Source: a virus. Taken from it: a stretch of DNA of 47,359 nt. The DNA lies in IMG/VR virus record IMGVR_UViG_3300049794_000002, positions 1 to 47,359 of that record. One strand, given 5' to 3'. Below, in pieces: positions 14,787-24,400 of this stretch (its first letter is position 1; each line of letters opens with the position of its first letter). The notes under the pieces were generated by a model, which ran no database searches, was not told the DNA's origin, and saw nothing but the letters and a program-made list of their open reading frames with translations. The translations under genes and the position numbers were made by a program.

Positions 14787-15059
14787 CTAGTCCTCGGGTA
14801 AGTGGGCAAGTGGGTTGGCCGCATTGAACGGCTTACCGAACTTGTCCGACTGTTCAACTGCGTAACGGACCGCACGAGGATTGGAGGCTGACGGTTGGAT
14901 GCCTTCACGTCTGGCACTCTTGTAGTCTTCGATCTCGCGTTCCATTTTGTTCTGAGCTGACTTGTCGAGGCCCCGCCAGGACTGGCAGTAGCCGACATTC
15001 AGGTTTTTACTTCGAAGGCACGCCCCGTAAGTGGCGTGCCCGTCACCACAAGAACACAC
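14787..15059 (-). CDS. Small Cys-containing late protein, 90 aa
   Basis: The N-terminus MCSCGDGHATYGACLRSKN contains four cysteines/histidines that could bind zinc. The rest is helical and charged. The gene starts at a GTG next to the upstream stop. Proteins of this kind often accompany head genes in actinobacteriophages. The function is unknown. Confidence 0.55.
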   Translation of the reverse strand: MCSCGDGHATYGACLRSKNLNVGYCQSWRGLDKSAQNKMEREIEDYKSARREGIQPSASNPRAVRYAVEQSDKFGKPFNAANPLAHLPED

Positions 15060-15218
15060 TTACTTGACTTTCTTCAGCTTCGGGTTAGCTTTCTTGGCTT
15101 TGGCAGATGCCTTACGGGTGGAGGCAGCCAGCTCCGCACTAGCCTCAGCATTGGAAATGCCCTGCTTCTTGGCCATGCCGGCAGCAACGTTCTTAAACCC
15201 TGGATGAGCCTTAGACAT
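15060..15218 (-). CDS. Lys/Ala-rich small basic protein, 52 aa
   Basis: The tail STRKASAKAKKANPKLKKVK resembles histone-like or nucleic-acid-binding tails. ATG 15218 overlaps the upstream gene by eight bases and is preceded by GGAGGTACCGGG. It may bind packaged DNA or RNA, but I have only composition as evidence. Confidence 0.6.
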   Translation of the reverse strand: MSKAHPGFKNVAAGMAKKQGISNAEASAELAASTRKASAKAKKANPKLKKVK

Positions 15219-15390
15219 CCCGGTACCTCCCCGCATTCGGATTCTTGCCAGAGCCCTGCATGTTGAAAGCGTTGAGCGAAGCTGGGTTGTCTGGGCCTAC
15301 GGGTGGATAGGTTGGGGGTTTGACTTTGGGGAGGGCCTTGGTGCCATCACCCCTGCCAGCCTTACGGGCTGGCACGCTCTTATTAACCAT
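15211..15390 (-). CDS. Small Pro/Gly/Asn-rich late protein, 59 aa
   Basis: I chose ATG 15390 (MVNKSVPARKAGRGDG) because GGGGTG lies just upstream and it overlaps the end of the Tad2-like gene. An ATG at 15408 is the alternative. The protein looks mostly disordered (KPPTYPPVGPDNPAS). It may be a minor head protein. Confidence 0.55.
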   Translation of the reverse strand: MVNKSVPARKAGRGDGTKALPKVKPPTYPPVGPDNPASLNAFNMQGSGKNPNAGRYRDV

Positions 15391-15601
15391 CAACAACACC
15401 CCAGTCATCTGCGAGCAGGTCGGTCTGAGAAGCCACCCAAGGCACAAGCTGGCCGTCTACGCAACTCATGCAAATGTATGGGCGATGAAAGTCAGGATCG
15501 TCTGGAGTGTGGAGCTGGACCCACATACCCTTGCCGTTCCAACCATCGCGCGCCGCGCGGTTGCCGTTCTTGATGACCCCAAGGGCCTGTCCAAAATCCA
15601 C
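15383..15601 (-). CDS. DUF2829 / Tad2-like anti-Thoeris protein, 72 aa
   Basis: The sequence follows the DUF2829 pattern closely: DFGQALGVIKNGNRAARDGW, then NGKGMWVQLH, PYICM, and VPWVASQTDLLADDW. The known family member Tad2 is a small multimer that binds and sequesters the cyclic nucleotide signals made by Thoeris immune systems. The length is normal for a single domain. The GTG start at 15601 has AGGA at the right distance. It lies in the late operon just downstream of the major capsid gene, unusual for an anti-defence gene, which suggests late or virion-associated production. Confidence 0.8.
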   Translation of the reverse strand: MDFGQALGVIKNGNRAARDGWNGKGMWVQLHTPDDPDFHRPYICMSCVDGQLVPWVASQTDLLADDWGVVDG

Positions 15602-15609
15602 AAGTAGTC

Positions 15610-15873
15610 CTAATGAATGTAAGCGCCGTAGCCGGCATTGGTTAAGGTGGTGACCTCGCCAGGGGTCAGGGGGTAATTGCGCCCACCCATGTAAACGAAG
15701 TCGTACTGAGCAAGGTCTCCCTGGTATGGGTAAGTCACCTGAGTGACCACAGCCCCCTTGACCAGAAGGGTGTATCCCTTGTCCAGGCTGTAGCGAGCCA
15801 GCAGCCGGTTGTTGGGTGTCAGGTCGTACGGCACGATTCTTTCGCGGTACGTGGGGGGTGTCAGGGTCGGCAT
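15610..15873 (-). CDS. Small late protein, 87 aa, possible head-completion protein
   Basis: ATG 15873 follows TTTGGAGTTGCT, a good ribosome-binding site. The product has a Pro/Tyr-rich beta pattern (RIVPYDLTPNNRLLARYS, VTYPYQGDLAQYDFVYMGG). It follows the major capsid gene, so a minor capsid or head-completion role is likely. No motif proves it. Confidence 0.6.
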   Translation of the reverse strand: MPTLTPPTYRERIVPYDLTPNNRLLARYSLDKGYTLLVKGAVVTQVTYPYQGDLAQYDFVYMGGRNYPLTPGEVTTLTNAGYGAYIH

Positions 15874-15889
15874 AGCAACTCCAAACGGG

Positions 15890-15917
15890 TGTGGGAGGCC
15901 CCGAAGGGCCTCCCACA
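15890..15917 (-). other. UUCG-capped hairpin after the major capsid gene
   Basis: On the transcribed strand a perfect 12-bp stem is closed by a UUCG tetraloop, an exceptionally stable RNA fold. It begins 18 bases past the capsid stop. The tail has no T-run. It could stabilise the capsid mRNA 3' end or partly terminate transcription. Confidence 0.6.
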
Positions 15918-15934
15918 AACCACAAGCCGACCAA

Positions 15935-16912
15935 TCACGCCTGAGGCGGAGAGATCGAACTAGAGGTTTCAGCCCGGTAGATGGACTCCTGCCGGTAGAT
16001 GGACCAGCCCAGAAGGCCATACCAAGAGACCGGACGGAAGCGCATCATTTTGTCCACCACTGGGCCAATGATCACAGACGGTTCCTCGGCAACAGCCTCA
16101 GCAATTGCCTGACGGCCGAAGAAAAGGGTCTGGTAAGTGGTCGCAGCAGTGACACCAGGGTTGAAGCCGTTGACCGCACTAAAGACACGAGGCGTCTCAA
16201 TAAACGTCGCACCTTCGTACGTGCCAATTACGCCGCCCCAAATGTTTCCCGCAGCCGAGTAGGCATGCGGAGTCCGCCAGTCAGCGCCAGTAGTGGCAGC
16301 ACGGAGGTCAATCGAGCAGTCAGGGTGAATGTAGGCAACATAGTTACCGTCAACCCTTGGAAGGCTCTTGGCCACACGAAGCTTGCCAACCGCGTAACGG
16401 ACGTGCTTGGACTGGAAGATGTCAGTCGACCTGACCAGGTTGACGTTGCCAGCGTTGAAGACGGTAAGCGCGTTGTTCTCACGTTCGACGTTCGTGCCGG
16501 CACGCGCTACATCACGCACGAGCTGGTCAAGAGAATCGAGCATGTTGAAGGCCACGATATCTGCAATGCCCATGTCCACATCAGACAGAGAGAGCAGACG
16601 CAGCTTACGGGTTGCAAGGACCGGGTTGCCATACTCGTTAAGGGTCACAGTGACCTGAGTGGTAACCGGGATTGCCACGGAATCGGGGTCAGTCGTCTCG
16701 GCAAGAGTACCGACAGCCGGGCTCAGATCCTGGTACAGGTTGAATACTACAGACGAACCCGGCATGTTCTGGTTAACCGGACGCTTGTCGACAACTGCAC
16801 GGAACTGCGGCTGGCTCCTCAAGGTGAACTCCACCAGGCGGTCAACGGCCGCCTTGACGAGGTTCAGACCAAGCGACGTACCCGAAAGAATATCGGTATA
16901 CGCATTAGCCAT
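15935..16912 (-). CDS. Major capsid protein, HK97 fold, N4 gp56-like
   Basis: The 325-residue protein has the layout of N4 gp56-type capsids. There is an N-terminal segment with SVVFNLYQDLSPAVGTLAE and TTDPDSVAIPVTTQVTVTL, a helical spine (DMGIADIVAFNMLDSLDQLV), and late strands with GGVIGTYEGATFIET and RFRPVSWYGLLGW. It follows the putative scaffold gene, the usual order. The ribosome-binding site upstream of ATG 16912 is surprisingly weak for a capsid gene. Confidence 0.85.
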   Translation of the reverse strand: MANAYTDILSGTSLGLNLVKAAVDRLVEFTLRSQPQFRAVVDKRPVNQNMPGSSVVFNLYQDLSPAVGTLAETTDPDSVAIPVTTQVTVTLNEYGNPVLATRKLRLLSLSDVDMGIADIVAFNMLDSLDQLVRDVARAGTNVERENNALTVFNAGNVNLVRSTDIFQSKHVRYAVGKLRVAKSLPRVDGNYVAYIHPDCSIDLRAATTGADWRTPHAYSAAGNIWGGVIGTYEGATFIETPRVFSAVNGFNPGVTAATTYQTLFFGRQAIAEAVAEEPSVIIGPVVDKMMRFRPVSWYGLLGWSIYRQESIYRAETSSSISPPQA

Positions 16913-16941
16913 TAGTTCACTACATTTCTAAGATCTTACTG

Positions 16942-17556
16942 TTAGCTAAGACCGTAGCCACCACCCGCATCAGTGATCATCTTCCGAAGTTCCTCTTCAG
17001 TCAGAGCTGGGTCAAGAATCTTCTTCATAACCTCATCCGGCTTGCTGGATGGGGCGGTAGCCCCAGCGCCAGCCTGAGCCATTCGGGCCATAGCATTGAC
17101 CATATCCACGTAGTCCTGATCAAGTGGTTCCGGCGTGGTGGGCGGTGCGCCCGTTCCCTCAGTGGGGGCCGGTGTGCCAGGCTTCACGAACAGGTCTCCA
17201 TACTCGGTGACCCATGCCTCAATAGCCTCGGGGGTAGCTTCGACGGATGCCGGGATAAGACCAGCAAGCTTAGGGTTCATGGACTTGTCGCGAAGAACAT
17301 CCTTGACAGTTGCAGATCGGCTTTTGGTTTCCGCTGCGTTGAGCTTGTCAGTTAGTTCTTTGTTCGCTTTCTCCAGTGCCTTAAGCTGTGCCCTTACCGG
17401 GTCCTTAGCCGGAGGCTGCGTACCCGTGTCGTCATCGTCGTCGTCAAGCTGCCAGTTTGCCAATTGAATAACACCCAATTCCGTGTAATTGCGCGCACCC
17501 ACAAACAAGCACTGGGGAATGCCTGGTTGGCTGTGAACGTCTGCCGATGAATACAC
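16942..17556 (-). CDS. Putative capsid scaffold protein
   Basis: The protein is acidic and coiled-coil-like in the middle (KALEKANKELTDKLNAAETK), with a Pro/Thr/Gly linker and a charged C-terminal helix (LTEEELRKMITDAGG). It immediately precedes the major capsid gene. All are hallmarks of scaffold proteins. The first 26 codons contain little conserved-looking sequence. The true start may be a TTG at about 17478 (LGVIQLANWQLDDDD), but neither start has a strong ribosome-binding site. Confidence 0.65.
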   Translation of the reverse strand: MYSSADVHSQPGIPQCLFVGARNYTELGVIQLANWQLDDDDDDTGTQPPAKDPVRAQLKALEKANKELTDKLNAAETKSRSATVKDVLRDKSMNPKLAGLIPASVEATPEAIEAWVTEYGDLFVKPGTPAPTEGTGAPPTTPEPLDQDYVDMVNAMARMAQAGAGATAPSSKPDEVMKKILDPALTEEELRKMITDAGGGYGLS

Positions 17557-17659
17557 ACCTTGCTCAGGTCGGTCCCCGAGGGGTGGAAACTAGGAGGTGG
17601 GCGTGCCCTGCATCAATTAAGTTCCGGCGGCTGCATCTACACGGAACCCCACCAAAGCC

Positions 17660-18502
17660 TCAGTATTTAGCCGAGGGTTGTGCTAGCTGAGACTTGTCTT
17701 TAACTGAACCGCCCGTGAACCTACCCTGTTCGAGGTTGCCCAGTTCCTTACGTCGCCGAGCTGCCTCGGCATCATCCAAGAACAACTCGTTTTCAGCCAC
17801 CGACTGGTCATATTGCAGACCACTAATCTCACCCAGGAACGAACCAGTTCGGCCAGTCTGGATAGCCTGGCCTTCCGCACTCGTAAGCTGGGGGTTGGTC
17901 AGGTTGGACTGTCGGGCCAACTGTTCTGCACGCTGCTGAGTTATCTGAGCGTTGTTGTCGTTAGCCACCCCGCCGATTTCGGCGGCGCGAGCAATGTTCT
18001 GAATGGCTGGCAGGGCCCGCTGTTGGTCAAGGATGTAGGCTGCCACGTCGTTAGGCTGAACGCCGTACCAGTCCTTAAGGGACTGGGTTAGGCCAGGGTC
18101 CAGCTTGTTGGAGATCTCAACGGCAGTGCTAACCCGGCTGTTGATTTCGGTCGGGCTGACGTCGTTGCCGATCCAATCAGCGAAGTCGCTGGGCTGATCA
18201 TAGAAACCCGAGGGTAGGCCAGCCGATTGCATGATCTGTCGGTAGCTTGCCTCAGTGTTCAAATAGTCTGCTGGGCTGAGAACGGGTAGACCCTGCTTGC
18301 GCCTTGTCTCATTACCTGCGAACCGCTGCTTGTAGGCGTCCGTGTCCTGGAGTTTGAACGACACCTGGTCTTGGCTGTAGCCCTGCTGAAGGAAACCCAG
18401 TACGTCAGGGGCGAGGCTTTCGAGGCCCCACTGTTGAAGCATGTTCTGCAACAGGTCATAGGCATTGCCTTGGACGGAGCCGGGATCTAGCGGGCTGGTC
18501 AC
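17660..18502 (-). CDS. Internal virion protein, 280 aa
   Basis: The GTG start overlaps the amidase gene's stop (GTGA). The protein is helical and Gln/Asn-rich. It contains QGYSQDQVSFKLQDTDAYK, SPADYLNTEASYRQIMQSAG and PSGFYDQPSDFADWI, segments I associate with internal structural proteins of actinobacterial podophages. A 103-base gap without recognisable genes separates it from the scaffold. It may be part of the ejection apparatus. Confidence 0.55.
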   Translation of the reverse strand: MTSPLDPGSVQGNAYDLLQNMLQQWGLESLAPDVLGFLQQGYSQDQVSFKLQDTDAYKQRFAGNETRRKQGLPVLSPADYLNTEASYRQIMQSAGLPSGFYDQPSDFADWIGNDVSPTEINSRVSTAVEISNKLDPGLTQSLKDWYGVQPNDVAAYILDQQRALPAIQNIARAAEIGGVANDNNAQITQQRAEQLARQSNLTNPQLTSAEGQAIQTGRTGSFLGEISGLQYDQSVAENELFLDDAEAARRRKELGNLEQGRFTGGSVKDKSQLAQPSAKY

Positions 18503-19215
18503 GAAACACTATCCACAGTCACCGCAAGCTTGGTACCGGCCTGAACGCCCGATGACGCAGACAGCTTGTCAACCTTGGCAGTCAGATCCCTGATGGCGAC
18601 CAGTACGGCTTGAATGCTATTGGCTGCCAAGTCCTTGTATAGGGGGTCGGCCGGGTAACCCTGGTACGTGGCGCCGATCGCGGTCAGTCGGGCCTGGTCA
18701 TAGTTAGCCGTCATTTCGTCCACAATCTGTTGAGCCCTAGCCACAATGGCAGGCTTTTGAGCGATAACGGGAGGCCCCGGACAATCAGGGTGGTTACCCC
18801 AGGGGATTCCACCAGCGCTGTGATGACATAAGCCAGGAACGTCAGGGCCATTACTCACCTGTAGGGGTACGTTGTAGACCACGTGGGCCTTGGCTAGGAC
18901 TTGTGCGTTGAACTCAACCTGGTCAGGCGTGAGCGCCTGACCGGTAAGACCTTCGTTTTCGACAGACAACCAGTGGGAGTTTCCGGTAGCCTCAGCCCAT
19001 GCCTTGTCCTGAGTGTCAACCATCTGTCTTCCACGTCCCACCTTCGGACTCAGAAAGTGAGATGAGACCTGACTGGCCGGATTATTCTGCCAAGCCTCAG
19101 TCCCGGCTTCCGTCCCCTGCTGGATGTGAACCACCACTCCAACAATGGTCGACATCCCGGAGGGAGTCTCGTTGACGGTTGGGCCGATCCACGTTGCTAT
19201 GTCGGTCCATCTCAC
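18499..19215 (-). CDS. N-acetylmuramoyl-L-alanine amidase (Amidase_2), endolysin or virion lysin
   Basis: Likely zinc ligands are His30 (VVVHIQQGT), His131 or His132 (LCHHSAGG) and Cys145 (NHPDCPG). A glutamate in SVENEGL (about 86) sits at the catalytic position of the T7 lysozyme/PGRP fold. The reaction is cleavage of the bond between MurNAc and L-alanine in peptidoglycan. The C-terminal 85 residues have no clear wall-binding repeat. The gene lies among internal virion protein genes, so it may act at entry as well as lysis. It starts at a GTG in a GTGA overlap. Confidence 0.8.
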   Translation of the reverse strand: MRWTDIATWIGPTVNETPSGMSTIVGVVVHIQQGTEAGTEAWQNNPASQVSSHFLSPKVGRGRQMVDTQDKAWAEATGNSHWLSVENEGLTGQALTPDQVEFNAQVLAKAHVVYNVPLQVSNGPDVPGLCHHSAGGIPWGNHPDCPGPPVIAQKPAIVARAQQIVDEMTANYDQARLTAIGATYQGYPADPLYKDLAANSIQAVLVAIRDLTAKVDKLSASSGVQAGTKLAVTVDSVS

Positions 19216-20132
19216 TTGTAGAGCCCCCAGTCACGCAGGATGCCCATACCCGTCCGCTGAAGGCTGTCATTGGCGTTCTTGGTGTTCAGCCACCTGGGGT
19301 CTTGTCGCAGAGTGTTCTCAAAGTCGTACAGGCTCGTTGGCTGCACTGGCGCAGAGGGTGTACCAGTAGACCCCCCAGACGTTTTAGAGCCTCCTGGGGC
19401 AACTGAGGTGCCCTGGAGGGCCTTCTGAATGAGTGGGTCGGTTAGCTGAACCATCGTGCTTGGCTGTTCGAGAATCTGGCTGTATGACTGAATGTAGGGG
19501 TCGGCCACGTCTCGGACCGTGAACCCCTGGGAAAGGTACTGGTTGAGACCGGGGTACTTGGTCATGGCCATGTTCTGGAGCATGCTGTGGATGTTGTCCA
19601 ACGTGTAGTCACCACGGAGCATTTTCTGATCCCACTGGCCAACTGTGTCATCCGAAACCGTCAAGCCATAATCATTAGCAGCCTTATGGATCTGGTCAGC
19701 GTTAGTGGCCGCAAGGCCAGTAGTCTGACCAGGCTGGTACTTAAACTCAAAGGCCAGCATCGCGGTTATCTCTTGGGCGTTCCACCCGAACATCAAAGAG
19801 TCGTGAGCAAACTGCTTGGCCCTGCCCGCATCCATCGGGATACCAGACTGGCTAGCCTCTTGGGTAATCTTAGTGATCTGCTGGTCAAGTTGGCGCAAGG
19901 CTGTGGACGGGTCCCGGGCCATCAACTCATTCCACTGACGAACCGAAGCAGCATGATTCCGGTACCAACCGGAGGCCATGAACTTAGCCTGGAACATTGC
20001 AACCGACCACTGCTGAGCGGTCGCCTGCTGAATCAGGCCCATCAGCTCGGGATCAGAGTTGAAGAAGTTAGCCGCATAGCCGTAGTTCTGGGCCAACTCG
20101 TCAAGGCTAAGGGCCTTGTTGTTGTCAGCCAC
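19212..20132 (-). CDS. Internal virion protein, 306 aa
   Basis: I chose the GTG at 20132 (VADNNKALSLDELAQNYGY), which overlaps the upstream stop by eight bases. The protein is helical with repeated Gln/Ala/Met-rich segments (LMGLIQQATAQQWSVAMFQ). It ends in a Ser/Gly/Thr linker and a short C-terminal helix. The stretch GWYRNHAASVRQWNEL resembles parts of the other internal proteins. It is probably packaged with the giant protein and ejected or used as tail core. Confidence 0.6.
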   Translation of the reverse strand: MADNNKALSLDELAQNYGYAANFFNSDPELMGLIQQATAQQWSVAMFQAKFMASGWYRNHAASVRQWNELMARDPSTALRQLDQQITKITQEASQSGIPMDAGRAKQFAHDSLMFGWNAQEITAMLAFEFKYQPGQTTGLAATNADQIHKAANDYGLTVSDDTVGQWDQKMLRGDYTLDNIHSMLQNMAMTKYPGLNQYLSQGFTVRDVADPYIQSYSQILEQPSTMVQLTDPLIQKALQGTSVAPGGSKTSGGSTGTPSAPVQPTSLYDFENTLRQDPRWLNTKNANDSLQRTGMGILRDWGLYK

Positions 20133-21486
20133 CGGAACCACCACCAGCGCCAGCACCAAGGACAGCTAGCATCGCCTGGTAATAGGTAGTCGCGGCCCCA
20201 TAAGAGCCCTGTTCCTTGCCCATGTTCAAACGAACCCAATCCGTAGCCAACTGAGTAGGGTTAGCGGTATCCCCGCCAGCAAGACCAGTGAAGTAACCAA
20301 AAAACGACTGGACCTCGGCCTGAGTCGGGTCACGCCCAATCTCCCTCTGGGTGACTGAAGTAAGAAGGCTTTGGACGTCAGACATCTTGAACTTGGCTGC
20401 ACCAGCTCCGCCCCCACCACCGCCACCGCCACCAGAACCGCCCCCACCGTTCTTGACGAACGCGACAGCAATAGACATGGGGTCCATGTGGATACCGTTA
20501 CGGGTCAGGCGTTCAGCCGTGTCAACCACATTGGACCAAGCAGTGAAGGTCTTGGCGTCAGGCAACCCAGTTTCAGGAAGGCCCATCATCTTCTGGAAAG
20601 CTTTGAGCTGGTCAGGACCGAACCCGCCAATAGCGTCCTTGGCATCATCAATCTTCATGTACTTGTCAGTGTTCAGGGCCGTGCGGCCCTGGGCGCCAAC
20701 ACCAGACGCACCCGGGTCAGTTCCGATGTAGACGTAACCGCCCGCCTGGACCTGCTTGCCGATGTCGGCCGGCGTGCCGGCCTTAGGGCTTTGAGCCAGA
20801 TCCTTGGACTGAGTGGGATTGGTCGAGGGCGTCGGGGACTGAATGGGCTTGCCGTCCAGGCCCACAATCACTTGACCGGTAGGCTCCCCAGGAACCTTGC
20901 CCCTTGTCGTATTCTCGTTAGCAACCCGCTTGTCGGCAACGGACGTCTTCTGGGCAAGGGTCGCATTCACGTCAGCGGTCTGCTTGCCACCGACAGGGTT
21001 CTTTCCACGGTTGGCATTCTCAAAGGCGACACGCTTGTCAGCGACACCAGGTTGAGATGGCTCTGGGGGCTTAGGTTTCTCGCCCCGCTCAATAGCAGCC
21101 TCAACATTGGTATCAATACCCGGCCCAAAGCTAGACCGAAGCTGCTGCCTTTCGCTGGCCTGGGCCTTAGCCCCAACAAGCATCAGGTTGAACTCAGGGT
21201 CGGATGGGTCGTTCTGCTGTTGGAGCAACCACTCGTCATGCTGCGTACTGTTGGGATTGCCAAGCCCGTTGGACATCAGGGCGTAGAACCGCGCCTGGCC
21301 CTTAGGCTGGTTGTTCTGATCAACGAACGCCTGAAGACCGGGGTTGAGGGTGGCGGTGGGGGTCACGCCCGAAGGCGTGACCCCAGGATTGGTCCCACTA
21401 GGCATACTCGGACGAATGACACCCTGACTCGGGGCACTAGGGATGTCCGAACCTTTGGTATCACCAGGGCCAAACTTAACTACCAT
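20125..21486 (-). CDS. Internal virion protein with disordered N-terminus and Gly-rich linker, 453 aa
   Basis: The first 210 residues are low-complexity with imperfect repeats (VADKRVAFENANRGK and VADKRVANENTTRGK). A domain DQLKAFQKMMGLPETGLPD follows, reminiscent of a peptidoglycan-binding or helical repeat. Then come a poly-Gly stretch (about 345-360) and a C-terminal helical domain (KMSDVQSLLTSVTQREIG). It ends with a Gly-rich tail. The gene follows the giant protein gene by two bases. It is likely a virion protein with flexible linkers. Confidence 0.6.
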   Translation of the reverse strand: MVVKFGPGDTKGSDIPSAPSQGVIRPSMPSGTNPGVTPSGVTPTATLNPGLQAFVDQNNQPKGQARFYALMSNGLGNPNSTQHDEWLLQQQNDPSDPEFNLMLVGAKAQASERQQLRSSFGPGIDTNVEAAIERGEKPKPPEPSQPGVADKRVAFENANRGKNPVGGKQTADVNATLAQKTSVADKRVANENTTRGKVPGEPTGQVIVGLDGKPIQSPTPSTNPTQSKDLAQSPKAGTPADIGKQVQAGGYVYIGTDPGASGVGAQGRTALNTDKYMKIDDAKDAIGGFGPDQLKAFQKMMGLPETGLPDAKTFTAWSNVVDTAERLTRNGIHMDPMSIAVAFVKNGGGGSGGGGGGGGGAGAAKFKMSDVQSLLTSVTQREIGRDPTQAEVQSFFGYFTGLAGGDTANPTQLATDWVRLNMGKEQGSYGAATTYYQAMLAVLGAGAGGGSGG

Positions 21487-21488
21487 TC

Positions 21489-24400
21489 TTACCCCTTGGT
21501 GATAACTCGTGCATTAAGACTGTCATCAGCGGTGAGCCAACGATCATAGAGGTTCGCAAACTGCGGGTTGCTGGCCTTCAGGTTGAATACGAACTCGTTC
21601 CACTGCGAGGTCAAATCAACCTGCTGGTGCTGGGCTTTGGTCAGTTTCTTGGTAGTCGGGTTGACCGTGATCGGACCGTTAAGCGTCTTCACGCCCAACT
21701 GATCCATGTAGTCCGTGAAACCCGACCGAGCGTCCAGGTAGGTGATGAGTCCTCTGATGTCCTCCCGGCCCTGAAGGCGGGGGTCCTGGATGACCTGATG
21801 CATCTGGGTAAGCCGGCTGGTCATCTTCGACAAGTCCTGAGACGTGTAATCCTGATACCAGGGACTTATCTGGATTGTGCCGTACGGGTCACGCCATGAG
21901 CTGTTCGAATCAATGAAGTCCTGCTTGGCCGCCAAGAGATCTTCCGCGCCCTTCTGCTGCAAGCTGGTCAAGCCACGATCGAACATGTCGGCCAACAGGG
22001 CATCGTTGAACTGGGTCCACTTAACCCACCCCAACCGCTTCTGGGTGTCAGCAATCGAATCAGCCAACGGGACAAGAGCCCGCTCATTCTTTTGCGTGCC
22101 GTACCTGATGGGGGTTTGTTTCTGGCTTTCGTAAACGGCCTTGTTGAACGCGCCCGCGCCCTCGGCGCCGCTGATGAGTGGAGCAAGGTCGGGGAACTGT
22201 TGCATCAGATCTTGGAACTTCTTGTATTGGTTGAACGCACCCACCGTAGCCGGAATCCCCAAGGCGTTGCGGGTGACGGCCGAGGTGAGCCAGAAGAACT
22301 CCGGGCCCATCTGGTTGTAGAAATTCTTATCTGCATTACCAGGGTCCTGCTGCTGCAACATGTGGTAGTAGTCGATATACGGCTGGTAGGGCGACTGGAA
22401 CGAGCTGGTCACACCAGACAACCGGGAGATGAACCGTAGCCCTTGCATCTGGGCAGCCTTAGACCTGGCCTCCGCAAACGTGGGGGCGTTAGTGCGCTTA
22501 CCCTGAGAGAGGTCAACCATCTCCGTCATATAGACGGCCATGGCCTGTTCCTCGGCGTTCTGGGTGTCCGTGTGGGTAACGAAGGTGTCGTAGGCGTCTT
22601 TCCAGTTACGGACGTTGCCAGGAACCGCAGCCACCAAAGAGTTGTTCGTCGGGCCGTAAGGCAAAATGAACGTTTTCACCAGCCTGTTGGTGGCGAACTC
22701 CGGGTGACTCATGGAGAAGTTGTTAGCCGGGATGGTGACCAGCGGGCCGAAGGTGGGGATATCGAGGAAGGTTTGGAAGGCCGTCTTGTTGATAGACACC
22801 AAGGGCTTTGCCCCGTCGATCTTCACACCAACTGGCAAGCGGAACACAATCACTTTGCCGTTAGGCGTGAACGTGTCAGGGAGCTGCTTGCGTACGCCCG
22901 TCTTCGGATCGACCTGGAACCAAATCTCTTTGCCGTCCTTGACCTCCATGTGGTTGCCGTCCTGGTCCTGGATCAGCCCGCTACGATCGGGCAGACTCCA
23001 GAGTTTCCAGATGTCAGCGGCCATGGTTGGCTTTTCCTTGAGAACAACACCCCACTTGTGGGCTGAATCGGCAAGGGCGGAACCGAACGGAATCAGCAGA
23101 CGTAGACCCTTGGCCAAGTCGTGACTAGCCATCGTGTCGTACAGGTAACGCCTGGCATCAACCAAGGTGCGCTCTCGGGCCAGGCCCTCAACCGCGTCCA
23201 GGTCATCCTGAGTGAACGTGTCACCGTGGGCCTTGAACCAGTTCGCCCGGCTCTCCAACAGGTGGTCAACGTGGAACTTGTAACGATTGGCCGTGAACGG
23301 GAACCGCAATAGCTTGTCGTTAGGCATGTCGGAGATGGCACCGAAAACCTTGTCGGTAATCTCACGTGCCTTCTGCGGGAACCAACCCTTGCCCAAAGCC
23401 TGCTGAAGAGAGGCCCCATGGATCTGCGGCATGTCGTCCCGAGAGACAACCCTAGCCATATCACCAATGGAAGCCTCACGCTTCAGAACCGCCTTACGCA
23501 AGGCGTCTGAAGCTTCCGGCTGAAGCTCACTAAACGGAACGTAGGAATCCACCATGGCCTGAACCTGATGGATCTGTTCGTAATACTTAGACTGCCACGC
23601 GCCCATCCTGGCCTGGTAAGCCCGACCATCATTGGTGTTGTGCATCCAAGCGACAGCATCCCGGACAGTGAAGCCAGGGTTATCACCGCGAGGAGGATTG
23701 GCAATGAACTGGCGGGCAAGCTTGTCGTTAGCCAACTGCTGGTTAACCGCACGTTCCCACGAAGCGTCATAGCCAACATTGCCGGGCTCTAGGTTGTCCC
23801 ACTCACCAGGAGTGTTCGCCATCAGACGGGCATGCTGAGAGTTGGTAATCCGGTCAGTCAGCGAGGCGTAAGGGCCACGCGAACTGACCTGAGACTTAGC
23901 CAGATCGCCCTGAGGGCCCTCGAACATACCTCGGACATGAACCACGTCATTCTCGCCAGGACCCCAACGAGCATCCCAACCAGTCTCGCCCGCGCCTCGG
24001 TACATCTTGGCACTCTGGGCACCACCCAAAGACACTCGACGACCCGAACCAGGCTTGACCGACTGAAGCTCATTGCCACCCGTGTAGCGAGCCACAGACA
24101 TAGCCATGTTGCCGTCAGGCTGGACGTAAGCGTGCAACAGGTTGGAGGGCTTCAGCAACTCATCCATGTTGTTGTCAATGAACTTGCCGACCTCTTCGTG
24201 TAGTGCGGTGTTAGCCGGGAACACGTGAGCGTCCCCGAGAGAGAACAGGTGGTTAACCCGCTGAGGCTGGATAGAGGGGCTGGTTCCGGTACGTGGGTCA
24301 ATCACGATCGGCTGACCAGGAAGGCCCTGGGGCTTGTTCTCAACGTTCTTGGCCCCGGGTCCGTTCACAACCTTAACGTCAAGACGACGATAGCCGTCAA

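Noticed and set aside
15809-16915. + strand frame of 368 codons opposite the capsid gene
   Set aside because: Antisense to a clear major capsid gene; no coding signals.
20371-21549. Long + strand frame of 392 codons
   Set aside because: It lies opposite the internal virion protein genes and the start of the giant gene, with no ribosome-binding site or recognisable motif. High G+C creates long antisense frames.
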